Source: Paenibacillus sp. FSL H7-0357 (GTDB taxonomy: Bacteria > Bacillota > Bacilli > Paenibacillales > Paenibacillaceae). From it: 64,000 bases of DNA. The position numbers and the translations under genes are program-made. Within the stretch, counting starts at the first letter, position 1. Every line of letters begins with the position of its first letter. The stretch spans positions 4,340,001 through 4,404,000 of the forward strand of contig NZ_CP009241.1 in assembly GCF_000758525.1 (NCBI RefSeq), in the 5' to 3' direction. A model generated the notes under the pieces. The model saw only the letters and a program-made list of their open reading frames with translations, ran no database searches and had not been told where the DNA came from. Shown one piece after another: positions 53,206 through 62,273 of this stretch.

Positions 53206-53756
53206 TCAATACAATCTGATGGTATGCTCCCCGCTTGCCGTATCCAGAATCACTTCCCGCTCATGCTTCCAGGTAGGACTGCTCAGCCCAAGCACCTTAT
53301 CCGGATCCCGATCCTCACCGCGAATCATAACCCAGTAGTCCTGATTTTCCAGCTTATGCATGAATAATCCAAAATACCGGCTCCGGTAAAATTCAGCGAA
53401 ATATTGGCTTTCCCCAAGTGTAGCGATCCGGTATTTCACAACCAGCAGCTCTTGATTCCGGGGGGATTGCAAATATTCATATTGCCAGACCATAAACGAC
53501 GAACAAAAGTATTTCCCCCCGAACAGCAACAGGATTAAGGAAACCGTCAGGATCAGGAGCAGCTGTTTTTGGAGCAGAACCAGTGACACACTTAGCAGGA
53601 TTACATGATAGAGGACGATATATCCCCCGATGGGTGAAACCGCGGTCCAGGCGAATAATCCAACAGCCCAAGAAGGACAAGTAGTACATCGGAAGCAAGT
53701 AAGATTCCAAGTAAAAAAAATGATATTTTTTTGCGGGCAGTCAGCTTGGACAACAT
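53206..53756 (-). pseudogene. Membrane protein gene with a probable frameshift
   Basis: ATG 53756 has an ideal GGGAGGG and begins LSKLTARKKISFFLLGILLA SDVLLVLLG, a clear first helix. Near 53667 the good reading passes to the next frame: AVGLFAWTAVSPIGGYIVLY, two more helices, then a soluble domain ending in DTASGEHTIRLY at 53206. The first frame stops at once after the junction and the second frame has an unnatural Cys-rich start upstream of it. One missing base next to CTTGGGCT explains this. Either a pseudogene or a sequencing error. Intact protein would be about 184 residues; family unknown. Confidence 0.6.
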
Positions 53757-53891
53757 AAGGCCCTCCCTTTTCCAATCAGACATATGCCTAATGATATAAG
53801 CGGGAGCACATGGAATAAAGAGAAATTACCAGGTTTTTCTTTCCTGTTTTATTGTGAATCCGGCAGGTTTAATTGCCAGGTTAGTCATGCT

Positions 53892-55679
53892 TCACATACG
53901 GGTCTCCGGGAAACCCGGTTTGATCCACAGCCTGGAGATGTCCAGAAAACCAAAGGATCCCGTATGCAAGCCGAACAGACTCTGATTCAGCTGGGCTCTT
54001 TTGTTCATATGACAGCCATAGAGGACCCAACAATTCTCGCGCAGAATCGCTTCCGTCCGCTCCAGAAGTTCGCCTCTGCCTTCTGCAGGTTGTTCTGCAA
54101 AATGCTCCAGTTCCCGCTGTAATTGGTCCCGCTGACTGTCCTGAAGCAACGCGTGCAGATGGTTAGACTTGTTCACAAAGTAATTAATCATTCCCCACTG
54201 CCAATCATCTTCGAGCACCTCTTCCGCAAACAGGAAATCCGCTTGCTGCTTGACTTCCTCCATGTTGTATTCCTTGTAGGACATCAGGCAAATATGCAGA
54301 CCGATTCGCTCCGCACGCTGCTGCAGCCACCCAGCTTCTTCAAGCTCATCCTTTCTGGTAACATAAGCAAGCGTAATCTCTTCTCCGCTGTACCCGCTGG
54401 ATTCCAGCAGCTTCGCCGCCTCTTCAAGCGAATGCTCTTTCCAGATAATGCGGCGGCTGTACCAAGGCAGGAAGCTGTCTGCCGGTGTAATCCGGTTACC
54501 GCCCAGTTCCTTGATCAGCGCAGATGGATCATAAAGAAGACGCATCGCCTGGCGAAAAAACGGATTGTGCTGAATGCCCTCTTTGCGAAAATTCACGATA
54601 ATATATCTGCAACCCAGCGCCGGATAATCAATACTGTTGCCAGAGCAACCATCCGAATAGGAGCCTGAAACTGCGGCATCCGGCAGCTGGTATTGGCGTG
54701 CACCAGAGCTCTGATCCGGCAAATACCAGATTTCGACCCGGTCCAAAAGCGGACGAATGCTGTAGTAATCATCAAAGGCTGCAAGCACAAGCACATCTTC
54801 ATTCAAATTCATCAGCCGGTAGGGACCTGTTCCAAGGGGTTCCTGGTCATTATCAGCATCAAAGGGCAGAATCGACATGTGAATGGAGCTTAAGAGATGA
54901 AGAAAAAAGAGATTAGGCGATGACAGATTGAAGCGGATCCGGTGATCCCCCTCAAGCTCTACTTCTTCAATCCCCCGAAAATGCCATAATGCCGAACTGT
55001 CCAGCTCCACCAGCCGCTGCAGCGTACTTTTCACATCCCGCGAGGTCATCACTCTGCCGTGATGGAAACGAACACCTTTGCGCAAATAGAAGATATAGCT
55101 GGTATGGTCCTCATTCGCTTCCCACATATGGGCCAGAGCCGGATGAAAGGAATCGCTGACGGCATCATATGTAACTAAAGTACTGCAGATTTGTCCGATC
55201 AGATAGGCTTCAAATGCTGTGTACACAAAAGCGGGGTCAAGCTTCTCCATGCTGCGGTTGCGGGTAATCCGCAGGATATCAAGTCCTGTGGTCGATTCTG
55301 TCTCACTCTGATAGCCCATCTGTTTATTTAACAAGGTTAATAACCTTTCCTTTAACGGACCTTTGACCTCAGGCAGCCCAATTAACTCGATGGCCTGCTT
55401 TATTTTCCCGCTGCTAATCAGCTCCAAAAGGTAATTCTCCAATATCTCTTCCACAGTGCGTAAAAAAGTCATCACCGAGGTGTGGCCTCTCCCCCGTCCT
55501 GCCTGCCACTGAATGAACCCCTTCTCCTCGAGCTTGCGCAGAATAAATTTCACGTTGCGTGGCGTGCAGCACAGCACAGATGCCAGCAGCTCAATTGTCA
55601 CCGGAATAGGCATATGAATATTAAAGGGATTATTAATCTCCGAGGCAACCCGTAAATAATGTGTGACGTTATTGTCCAT
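53892..55679 (-). CDS. SgrR-type transcriptional regulator with solute-binding domain
   Basis: A 595-residue protein. The N-terminal winged helix (about 1-110; PITIELLASVLCCTPRNVKF ILRKLEEKGFIQWQAG) is the SgrR_N type, and residues about 160-590 form a family-5 solute-binding (OppA-like) domain: SFHPALAHMWEANED, YIFYLRKGVRFHHGR and SSPNLFFLHLL. In E. coli SgrR senses glucose-phosphate stress and activates sgrS and setA. It is divergent from an MFS exporter gene here, the expected target. Ligand unknown. Confidence 0.85.
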   Translation of the reverse strand: MDNNVTHYLRVASEINNPFNIHMPIPVTIELLASVLCCTPRNVKFILRKLEEKGFIQWQAGRGRGHTSVMTFLRTVEEILENYLLELISSGKIKQAIELIGLPEVKGPLKERLLTLLNKQMGYQSETESTTGLDILRITRNRSMEKLDPAFVYTAFEAYLIGQICSTLVTYDAVSDSFHPALAHMWEANEDHTSYIFYLRKGVRFHHGRVMTSRDVKSTLQRLVELDSSALWHFRGIEEVELEGDHRIRFNLSSPNLFFLHLLSSIHMSILPFDADNDQEPLGTGPYRLMNLNEDVLVLAAFDDYYSIRPLLDRVEIWYLPDQSSGARQYQLPDAAVSGSYSDGCSGNSIDYPALGCRYIIVNFRKEGIQHNPFFRQAMRLLYDPSALIKELGGNRITPADSFLPWYSRRIIWKEHSLEEAAKLLESSGYSGEEITLAYVTRKDELEEAGWLQQRAERIGLHICLMSYKEYNMEEVKQQADFLFAEEVLEDDWQWGMINYFVNKSNHLHALLQDSQRDQLQRELEHFAEQPAEGRGELLERTEAILRENCWVLYGCHMNKRAQLNQSLFGLHTGSFGFLDISRLWIKPGFPETRM

Positions 55680-55820
55680 GATCCATGCTCCTTTAAAGGT
55701 GAAACGGGGAACGCAAACCTTACACTTTTACTTCCCCCTTTTATCATTACAATTATACATAAAGCAGCTTCGATTAGCAGGTTTAAAAATTCAGCAACCA
55801 GAGTAGGAGATTCACATTAT

Positions 55821-57050
55821 ATGAAACAACATTTGCAGCACATCCATCCCTTAGCCTGGACCATTATTATCGGGACAATGTTCGGACGCCTGGTTACCTC
55901 CATGAGCATTCCCTTCTTATCCATCTATCTCACCCAGGTGCTTGGCGCTTCCGCGACACAGACTGGTTTCACGGTAGCTGTCAGCTCACTGGCTGGCGTC
56001 CTGATCAGTTTCTATGGAGGTTATATCTCCGATGTTATCGGGCGTAAAATCGTAATGCTGGTCTCGGTCTTCGGCTGGGCCTGTGTATTCTTCGGCTTCT
56101 CTGCCGCCCAGCATTTATGGGTATTCTTCCTGGTTAATACGCTAAACGGCCTATGTCGTGCCGTATTTGAACCTACTTCTCGCGCCTTACTGTCGGATAT
56201 TACCCCACCGGACCATAAACTGCTCGTGTTCAATTTAAGATACGCCGCCGTCAATCTGGGTGTTGTTTTTGGTCCGATTATTGGCCTGCAGCTGGGCTCT
56301 GCAAAATCGACCTTCCCGTTTCTGATTGCCGGAATTGTGTATATTGCTTATGGGCTTGTGCTGTTTATGCAGTTCCGCATCCATCATTCCACACTTCCGC
56401 AGCGTTCCGAAGTCCGTGCTCCGAAGCTGCGCGAAGCACTGGCAACGACCACCCGGGACCGGGTATTCCTGCCCGTACTGCTGGGTACAATCTTCTGTGT
56501 GCTGGGATATGGGCATTTCAGCTCCACACTGGCCCAGTATTTAGCAATGAATACCCATTTCACGAACGGAGGACAGGTATTCTCCTATATGCTGTCCCTT
56601 AATGCCGTAACCGTACTGGTGGTCCAGTACCCGATTGTCCGCACGGCAAGCCGTTTCTCGCCGATTGTCCCTCTGATTCTCGGGAATCTTTGCGTAGCGC
56701 TGAGCCTGCTGCTGTTCGGAATTGCCGGTGGAGTGGCACTGCTGATGTTCAGTGTCGTATTGTTCACCATAGGCGAGGTACTGCTCTTTACGATGATGGA
56801 CATGCTCATTGACCGGATTGCCAAACCGGAATGGAAAGGTACGTATTTCGGAACCATAGGCTTTAATAATCTCGGCAATGTAATGGCTCCTATTCTGGGG
56901 GGACTGCTGCTGGATCAATTCGGCGCCGCGAATGGACCGGCTGTCTTTGTACCCCTGGCCTTAACCACCGCCTTGGGGCTGCCTTTCCTCATTACCGCCC
57001 ACAAACGACTTAAGATCAGAGAAACGGGCGCTGGTGATGTAAACGTATAG
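55821..57050 (+). CDS. MFS exporter, divergent from the SgrR-type regulator
   Basis: A 409-residue, twelve-helix protein of the major facilitator superfamily. Motif A-like loop GGYISDVIGRKIVML between helices 2 and 3, and GPIIGLQLG (antiporter-motif-like) in helix 5. ATG 55821 follows GTAGGAGATTC; frame starts further upstream lie in the regulator's promoter region. By context it may export a sugar or phosphosugar-derived compound under SgrR control (inference). Confidence 0.85.
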   Translation: MKQHLQHIHPLAWTIIIGTMFGRLVTSMSIPFLSIYLTQVLGASATQTGFTVAVSSLAGVLISFYGGYISDVIGRKIVMLVSVFGWACVFFGFSAAQHLWVFFLVNTLNGLCRAVFEPTSRALLSDITPPDHKLLVFNLRYAAVNLGVVFGPIIGLQLGSAKSTFPFLIAGIVYIAYGLVLFMQFRIHHSTLPQRSEVRAPKLREALATTTRDRVFLPVLLGTIFCVLGYGHFSSTLAQYLAMNTHFTNGGQVFSYMLSLNAVTVLVVQYPIVRTASRFSPIVPLILGNLCVALSLLLFGIAGGVALLMFSVVLFTIGEVLLFTMMDMLIDRIAKPEWKGTYFGTIGFNNLGNVMAPILGGLLLDQFGAANGPAVFVPLALTTALGLPFLITAHKRLKIRETGAGDVNV

Positions 57051-57058
57051 AAATCAAA

Positions 57059-57092
57059 AACCCGGATAAGCTTAGAAGCTTGTCCGGGTTTA
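57059..57092 (+). terminator. Terminator of the MFS gene
   Basis: AACCCGGA-AAGCT and AGCTT-TCCGGGTT, followed by TTTAC. Eight bases after the stop. Confidence 0.85.
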
Positions 57093-57137
57093 CTAATGGT
57101 GAACATTGTACACGCAGAGTGAAATTTGTTCGTTTAA

Positions 57138-57560
57138 TCACACATTAAAGACATACTTTGAAAATAGCCCCCAGTAATCGTAATCATATTCTTGCGGATA
57201 GCTTATCAAATGTTTTGAACGATAAATCCAAGTTTTAAGCTCCTCTGTTTTTGCACCTTTTTCAACTTTGTCCAATAATGAAGTTAGATCAGCTATATCA
57301 CTTTCTATCTCTGATGCAACAATGTCACCTGTAAAAACGTAAAGACTGCTTAGAAAAAAGGTTTTTTTCTGGCATTTATCATCATCAATAAAACTACATA
57401 TCATGGGTATATTTTCAACATTATTAACCGCTAACTCCCAGTCTTGGCTTGGAATCTGCTCATCACAATATGCCCATATCTTAATTTCCTCTTGAGTCGG
57501 GTTCCACGCATGTTGAATATCTCTGAACAAAATCCAATCTCCTCCAACTATAGTTAACAT
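57138..57560 (-). CDS. Hypothetical acidic protein
   Basis: A 140-residue cytoplasmic protein, no helix and no signal. It is acidic (SEIESDIADLTSLLDKVEKG) with a Tyr/Asp-rich C-terminus (YPQEYDYDYWGLFSKYVFNV). Same strand as the lipoprotein gene upstream, 24 bases apart. No family recognised. It could be an immunity-type protein, but nothing else supports that. Confidence 0.5.
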   Translation of the reverse strand: MLTIVGGDWILFRDIQHAWNPTQEEIKIWAYCDEQIPSQDWELAVNNVENIPMICSFIDDDKCQKKTFFLSSLYVFTGDIVASEIESDIADLTSLLDKVEKGAKTEELKTWIYRSKHLISYPQEYDYDYWGLFSKYVFNV

Positions 57561-57584
57561 AATATAATTTATGTAACCTTACTC

Positions 57585-58286
57585 TTATAAACTTTCTTTC
57601 TGGTATACAATGTCATCCGGTTCAAGAGTTCCGTTCTCATAAGCATACCTCATCAACACATTTCCAATGAACATCCCGGGGGAAATCTGGATAGACAGTT
57701 CAGCCATAAGAACATGATCCTGAATAAAGTATCTGACAATGTTCCCGACAACCGGTTGATCAAACCATATACCTGCATCACTTTCATTGAACTTAAAAGG
57801 ATAATCCTTGCCTGAAACTGAGATCGTGTACTCCCGCTCGCCGTTTCCCTTTTGCAGCACAGAGGAAATTTTATTTCTTACGCTGTCTTTAGGATCGGAA
57901 ACCGGAATCTCTGTGAAATCAGCAGTCAATACATGAACCTCCGATTCACGCACACCTGTACCAGTGGATATCGTAAGTACAACAGCAATTTCATCTCCCT
58001 CTACGCCGTTCAAATCACTGAGGATGACCTTCGGATAAAAAGAGGGGTTAGAGGTATTGCTCCATTCATAATCTCTGGACTCATTATCGAGCTGAACTGT
58101 CAACGGGGAGTAGCCGCTCTCCGGCTTACTGACCCCGTACACAGCGATTTTCTGAGCTTTATCTTCCGTCAAAAGAACCTTATGATCACCCGCACTATTA
58201 TTCTGCTCCGCATTCCGGGACTTGTCCGTTGTACATCCGCTAAGTAAAATAACCCCTGCTGCTATAGCGTTAGCAATCTTGTTCAC
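57585..58286 (-). CDS. Hypothetical lipoprotein
   Basis: A 233-residue lipoprotein: lipobox VILLSGCTTD (Cys18), then a mature domain with SDLNGVEGDEIAVVLTIS, a pattern that resembles FG-GAP/VCBS-like descriptions of dissolved-state readouts, and EYTISVSGKDYPFKF. Similar architectures occur in Paenibacillus and Bacillus proteins of unknown function. Probably cotranscribed with the gene below. Confidence 0.7.
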   Translation of the reverse strand: MNKIANAIAAGVILLSGCTTDKSRNAEQNNSAGDHKVLLTEDKAQKIAVYGVSKPESGYSPLTVQLDNESRDYEWSNTSNPSFYPKVILSDLNGVEGDEIAVVLTISTGTGVRESEVHVLTADFTEIPVSDPKDSVRNKISSVLQKGNGEREYTISVSGKDYPFKFNESDAGIWFDQPVVGNIVRYFIQDHVLMAELSIQISPGMFIGNVLMRYAYENGTLEPDDIVYQKESL

Positions 58287-58420
58287 ATCACTCCTCCTCG
58301 CATTGACCCCAATAGGATTGATAAAACGTCAATGCTTAAATTATCGCATAAGCCTTTGAGTATATTGTGTAATTTTAGTTGCAAATCATTTAAATTCCAG
58401 TAACTATTTGCAGAGCTTGA

Positions 58421-59377
58421 TCATAGGTACTTATGCTGCAAAGCAGTTACTTTCTCCTTAATGTACTCTCTAAGTAGAAACGGCTCAAGAATTTCGGTAT
58501 CGGTGAGCAGCGCCAGCGCCTTCAGACAGGCATTCTCATAGCTGTACATATTTACGGTCAACACAAGAATTCCCTCCTCTTCACCCTTATGCATAACCTC
58601 AAGCCTGTTCACAAGTTCCTGCTTACCCTTTTCTATGCGAAGGACTACCGGATAGTGTTCTTCAGCCCTCCGGCTTTGTTTAAAGCGCTCCTCCCCGCTG
58701 CTCCAATACTTCTCCAAAGAAAACTCCGCCGGGATTCCATATTCTTCTTCCAGTAATTGTACCGCTTCGAACCGCTCGCATTTAAAGGTGCGCATCCCCT
58801 CTGCCTCCTCGCAATAAGCGACCAGATACCAAGCCCCTTGTTTGACTACGAGGCCGTAGGGCAGCAGTAACCGGGAAGAAATGTCGTTATTGACCTTTCG
58901 GTATTGAACGCTAATCTTTTGTGATTTCCACAGTGCAGCACGCAGAGTCTCCAGACACGGCACCGCATTCTGTTCCGTCCACCAAGGGGTATCATCGAAA
59001 TAAAAGACATTTTGGGCTTTGCGGATATCCTCCTGATAAGCGGCTGGCAAGGACTTTTCCAGCTTTAATAACGCGTTCCTCAACTTGAGGCCCGATTCGC
59101 TGTTCCTTCCTGATTGAAAGCCCATTCCCGTTAAATAGAGCTGAATCATCTCGTCCCCGTGCAACTGCCGCAGGTTGACCGTGTAGCCCTCCATTAGCGA
59201 AATCCCGCCACTCGGCCCAGGTGCAGATACCATGGGAATTCCAGCCTCCGCCAGAACGTCTATGTCTCTATAAATGGATCGTACCGAGGTTTCTAGTGCG
59301 GCCGCCAAGTCACTTGCTTTCATTTTCCCCCTGGATTCTACCAGTAACAATATCCCAATCAAGCGATGCAAGCGCAT
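58421..59377 (-). CDS. YafY-type transcriptional regulator with WYL domain
   Basis: A 318-residue regulator. N-terminal HTH_11 (residues 1-58; LVESRGKMKASDLAAALETSV RSIYRDI is interrupted here for length) and a WYL domain (about 145-215; SQKISVQYRKV and GAWYLVAYCEEAEGMRTFKC). WYL domains bind nucleic-acid or small ligands. AGGAGGG lies 5 bases before ATG. Divergent from the Gfo/Idh/MocA gene (123 bases between ATGs), so it probably controls it. Confidence 0.88.
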   Translation of the reverse strand: MRLHRLIGILLLVESRGKMKASDLAAALETSVRSIYRDIDVLAEAGIPMVSAPGPSGGISLMEGYTVNLRQLHGDEMIQLYLTGMGFQSGRNSESGLKLRNALLKLEKSLPAAYQEDIRKAQNVFYFDDTPWWTEQNAVPCLETLRAALWKSQKISVQYRKVNNDISSRLLLPYGLVVKQGAWYLVAYCEEAEGMRTFKCERFEAVQLLEEEYGIPAEFSLEKYWSSGEERFKQSRRAEEHYPVVLRIEKGKQELVNRLEVMHKGEEEGILVLTVNMYSYENACLKALALLTDTEILEPFLLREYIKEKVTALQHKYL

Positions 59378-59499
59378 ATATTCCCTCCTATCCTACCCAC
59401 GAAATTAATAGGGTTTTGAAGCTTCTCGAATTCTTGCCACTCTGTTGTCAACAATAGCAGTGTACTATGAAATATATCAGAGAGAAGGAGCTGCTGCAA

Positions 59500-60447
59500 A
59501 TGAATATTGGCATATTAGGAACAGGTTTCGGAGCATATCATGCCGCCATATTAAAGAAACTGGATAGTGTTGAACGGGTTGTCATCTTCGGGAGGAACGA
59601 AGACAAGCTGCATAAGCTGAAGGAAGAGCTTGGCGTTGAGATCACATCGTCTATAGAGGACATTATGCAAGATTCCGGACTGGATATCATTGATATCTGT
59701 CTACCTTCTCCACTACATAAGAAATACACTCTAGAGGCACTGAAAGCCGGCAAACATGTATTTTGTGAAACTCCGGTTGTGCTAAGCTTAGAAGATGCGA
59801 CGGCAATGAGAGAGGCTGAGCTTCAATACGGGAAAAGAATTCTCGTCAATCAGTTCATCAAATTTGATCCGGCCTATCAATATCTGTATGAATCCGCACG
59901 ACTGGAGAAGTATGGCAAGCTGCTGCATGTGTCTGTCAAAAGAGAAACCCCACCACTTTGGGGGAATCTGGGGCTTGGCACCCTCCCTACAAATCTGATG
60001 ATCCATGAGCTGGATTTCATCACCTGGCTGCTGGGTTCAACTGCTCCCTCCTCCGCATGGGGAACAAATAGCGGCAAGGAGGAACAAGCGCTGGTCCATG
60101 TATCCTTTGAGGAATCCGGGGTCTCAGCGGAAGTTACCGTTTCTTCGCTTATGCCTGATTCTTACCCCTTTACAGTTGGATATGAGGCTTACTTTGAGCA
60201 GGCGAAGCTGGTCTTTCATGAAAGTGATGACATGCAGGGAAACATCGATACTGCATTGTATGAATACAGCAAGGCCGGCAAGCAAGAGATCGTTCTGGAG
60301 AAACAAGATCCATACAAGCAAAGTCTCCAGCATGCGATTCACTGTTTACAAAACGGATCGGAATCCGTCCTTTCGCTGAATCAAGCACTCCAGTCCATGG
60401 AAATAGCGCTTGATCTGAAGCAGCGGTTAACCGGCTCTACAGACTAA
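59500..60447 (+). CDS. Gfo/Idh/MocA-family oxidoreductase
   Basis: A 315-residue NAD(P)-dependent dehydrogenase. Rossmann motif IGILGTGFGAYHAAIL, the cofactor-orienting DICLPSPLHKKYTLEALKAG, and the family's GKHVFCETPVVL where the usual Lys of EKP is replaced by Thr, which may alter chemistry. ATG 59500 follows AAGGAG at 9 bases. Substrates in the family are sugars and cyclitols. Confidence 0.85.
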   Translation: MNIGILGTGFGAYHAAILKKLDSVERVVIFGRNEDKLHKLKEELGVEITSSIEDIMQDSGLDIIDICLPSPLHKKYTLEALKAGKHVFCETPVVLSLEDATAMREAELQYGKRILVNQFIKFDPAYQYLYESARLEKYGKLLHVSVKRETPPLWGNLGLGTLPTNLMIHELDFITWLLGSTAPSSAWGTNSGKEEQALVHVSFEESGVSAEVTVSSLMPDSYPFTVGYEAYFEQAKLVFHESDDMQGNIDTALYEYSKAGKQEIVLEKQDPYKQSLQHAIHCLQNGSESVLSLNQALQSMEIALDLKQRLTGSTD

Positions 60448-60644
60448 GCACGAAATCAGGGAATTAAAATGTTATTGATTGGAGCTGTGCCCCGTTCTTT
60501 TTCCTGGGTTTAGTATGCAAGTTCGGTGTGTGTAAGGTATGCTCTGGAGTATCAAGGGAACGGTGTAGTAAAGGGGTTTCTATTGTGAATTTTTCATATG
60601 TTGAAATATTATCTATAAATTCAAGTATCAGACTGGGCTAAATA
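60448..60644. other. Gene-free stretch after the Gfo/Idh/MocA gene
   Basis: Contains only very short frames: for example an 18-codon frame from GTG near 60584 (AAAGGGG upstream), too short to support. It may be a relic of a deleted gene because the flanking repeat is shared with 31338-31396. Confidence 0.4.
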
Positions 60645-60700
60645 AAAGAAACAGCGGCAGCCATGGACGAAATAAAGTCCTAGACTGCCGCTGTTTCTTT
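60645..60700. terminator. Bidirectional terminator; second copy of the dispersed repeat
   Basis: AAAGAAACAGCGGCAG and CTGCCGCTGTTTCTTT form a 16-bp stem around a loop that includes TGGACGA and TAAAGTCCTAG. It lies between convergent genes and ends in T-rich sequence in both directions. The left half is repeated at 31361-31394. Confidence 0.75.
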
Positions 60701-60792
60701 GAGCTAACGTATCCCTTTAGCTGAATGACCTGTCTGAGATCGGAATAAAATGCTGCCAACGACACAAATATCAAAATAGATAGACTCCGCCT

Positions 60793-61659
60793 CTACCGGA
60801 AATTTTCTACACGCTCATGCAGAAAGGCATCTAACGTGCGTGGCTCTCTGCCGAGCAAGCGTTTCACAGTGTCATTTGGACTTTCTGGCACCACCGTAGA
60901 CATGGTTTGAATTTCCACAACGTGGTTCGCGAGCCAAGGAGGCATATGCCCGTGCTCGATAAGATTACGAAGTAGTACTTGGGGTTCCATGTTGATGTAA
61001 CTTATCGGCCGATTAAGCAGGGCGGATAGTTGACTCGCGATCTGGGGATAACTGAAAATCTCCGAACCAGTAAGCGTATATATTTGGCCTGATACCTCGC
61101 GGTTGGTTAGAACTTCTGCGGCAACATCTGCGATATCGCGACAGTCAATGAAGTTACACGGTGAATCGCCCATGGAGCCGAAAAATACATTTTGGGTTGT
61201 GATCGTTGGTGCAAGGCGTAATAAGTTTTGCATGAACGCATAAGGGCGCAACACGGTGTGGGTGAGACCCGATTCCCTCAGCGTTTTCTCGATTTCTTGA
61301 TGCCAGCCCGCCACTGCCACTGGAGAGCTCTGCTCAAAGGCAGGGCTGGATATTTTTACGATGTGTTTGATTCCAGATTCGGCGGCAATCTGAATGATTG
61401 AAGTTTCCAATTCGATTTGTCTTGGACTATTGGACATGGCAAGGAAGAGCTGGCTAGCACCTGTAAACGCGCGGCGCAGCGATTCGGGGTCAGAAGCCTC
61501 CGCCAATGCGACCTCGATAGTCGATCGGCCTTTTTCTCCGATCTGATCACGCAACTTCTCTGGCTCTCTGCTCAGCGCCCTGACAGGTACGCCATGATCA
61601 ACCAAACGTTCCAAAAGTGCACTGCCTATCGTACCTGTTGCTCCCATAATAACTATCAT
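60793..61659 (-). CDS. NmrA-like NAD(P)-binding oxidoreductase
   Basis: A 288-residue atypical SDR. Cofactor motif MIVIMGATGTIGSALLERL at the N-terminus, then ALSREPEKLRD and IIQIAAESGIKHIVKISS. No YxxxK catalytic pair is evident, as in NmrA/QOR2-type proteins. Members act as quinone reductases or redox sensors. Overlaps the upstream membrane-protein gene by 4 bases (ATGA). Probably repressed by the MarR protein next to it. Confidence 0.82.
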   Translation of the reverse strand: MIVIMGATGTIGSALLERLVDHGVPVRALSREPEKLRDQIGEKGRSTIEVALAEASDPESLRRAFTGASQLFLAMSNSPRQIELETSIIQIAAESGIKHIVKISSPAFEQSSPVAVAGWHQEIEKTLRESGLTHTVLRPYAFMQNLLRLAPTITTQNVFFGSMGDSPCNFIDCRDIADVAAEVLTNREVSGQIYTLTGSEIFSYPQIASQLSALLNRPISYINMEPQVLLRNLIEHGHMPPWLANHVVEIQTMSTVVPESPNDTVKRLLGREPRTLDAFLHERVENFR

Positions 61660-62165
61660 TGTTTTCTTCTCCTTTTGGACGAAAAATTAGTTGTGACCGC
61701 AAGACGCCACCGCCATGTCACTATCGTGCTTGCTATGAATCCAGACAACGGGAAATCGATCCAGACACGATCGGCCCAGGCCAAGTGATTGCTCGGAATC
61801 ATAATTTCTAGTGAAACAGATGTCACCCATGCGGCGTATAGGCCAAATGAGGACCCGGCCAATGCGAACACTCCTACCACAACCAAGTGAGGTGCACCGA
61901 TAACCCATCGCATTTGGCCCACCCGGCTGCTCAACAAAAGGCCAATCATCAAGGCCATCAAGGCCGATGCACCTCCGATTGTGGTCAATGCCCCAATTTG
62001 AAGTCCCCTATTGGCAGTAACCAATCCCCCGATACCTGCCATGATGGCAGGAGCAGCATAGGCCATTACAACTTCACGCCATAGTACAAAAGTCTTTTTC
62101 TTGGAACCAACAGCTTTGATGCCGTAAACATCATCTGTCTGATTCCCGTATTTCATCTGGTTCAT
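61656..62165 (-). CDS. Four-helix membrane protein, unknown function
   Basis: A 169-residue protein with about four hydrophobic segments (residues 30-50, 57-75, 85-105 and 130-155) and a basic C-terminus SSKRRRKQ. No family recognised. Translationally coupled to the NmrA-like gene and behind an inverted repeat that matches a sequence in the marR promoter, so it is likely part of the MarR-regulated operon. Confidence 0.7.
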   Translation of the reverse strand: MNQMKYGNQTDDVYGIKAVGSKKKTFVLWREVVMAYAAPAIMAGIGGLVTANRGLQIGALTTIGGASALMALMIGLLLSSRVGQMRWVIGAPHLVVVGVFALAGSSFGLYAAWVTSVSLEIMIPSNHLAWADRVWIDFPLSGFIASTIVTWRWRLAVTTNFSSKRRRKQ

Positions 62166-62221
62166 TTAGTTGCTCCCTTCTTCTTTGAAATAGTTCAACG
62201 ATTGCTTTCAGTGAGACATAA

Positions 62222-62233
62222 TTAGGTTCCTAA
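62222..62233. promoter_or_regulatory. Operator candidate TTAGGTTCCTAA
   Basis: Perfect 12-base palindrome about 57 bases upstream of the membrane-protein start, next to a TATATA. The marR promoter at 62849-62860 has the related TATGGCACCTAA (two mismatches), overlapping its -10. Shared motif suggests autoregulation and control of the operon by the MarR protein. Confidence 0.55.
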
Positions 62234-62239
62234 CTATAT

Positions 62240-62269
62240 AAGAGTAAAAATAGGCTAGCATCACTAGCC
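62240..62269 (-). terminator. Terminator of marR
   Basis: GGCTAG-catca-CTAGCC stem (62253-62269), followed on the minus strand by TATTTTTAC. Five bases after the marR stop, and it overlaps the promoter zone of the next operon. Confidence 0.75.
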
Positions 62270-62273
62270 CATT

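Noticed and set aside
57138..58286. Toxin-immunity pair
   Set aside because: The upstream protein is an ordinary lipoprotein with no toxin domain and the downstream protein matches no known immunity family; only gene order suggested it.
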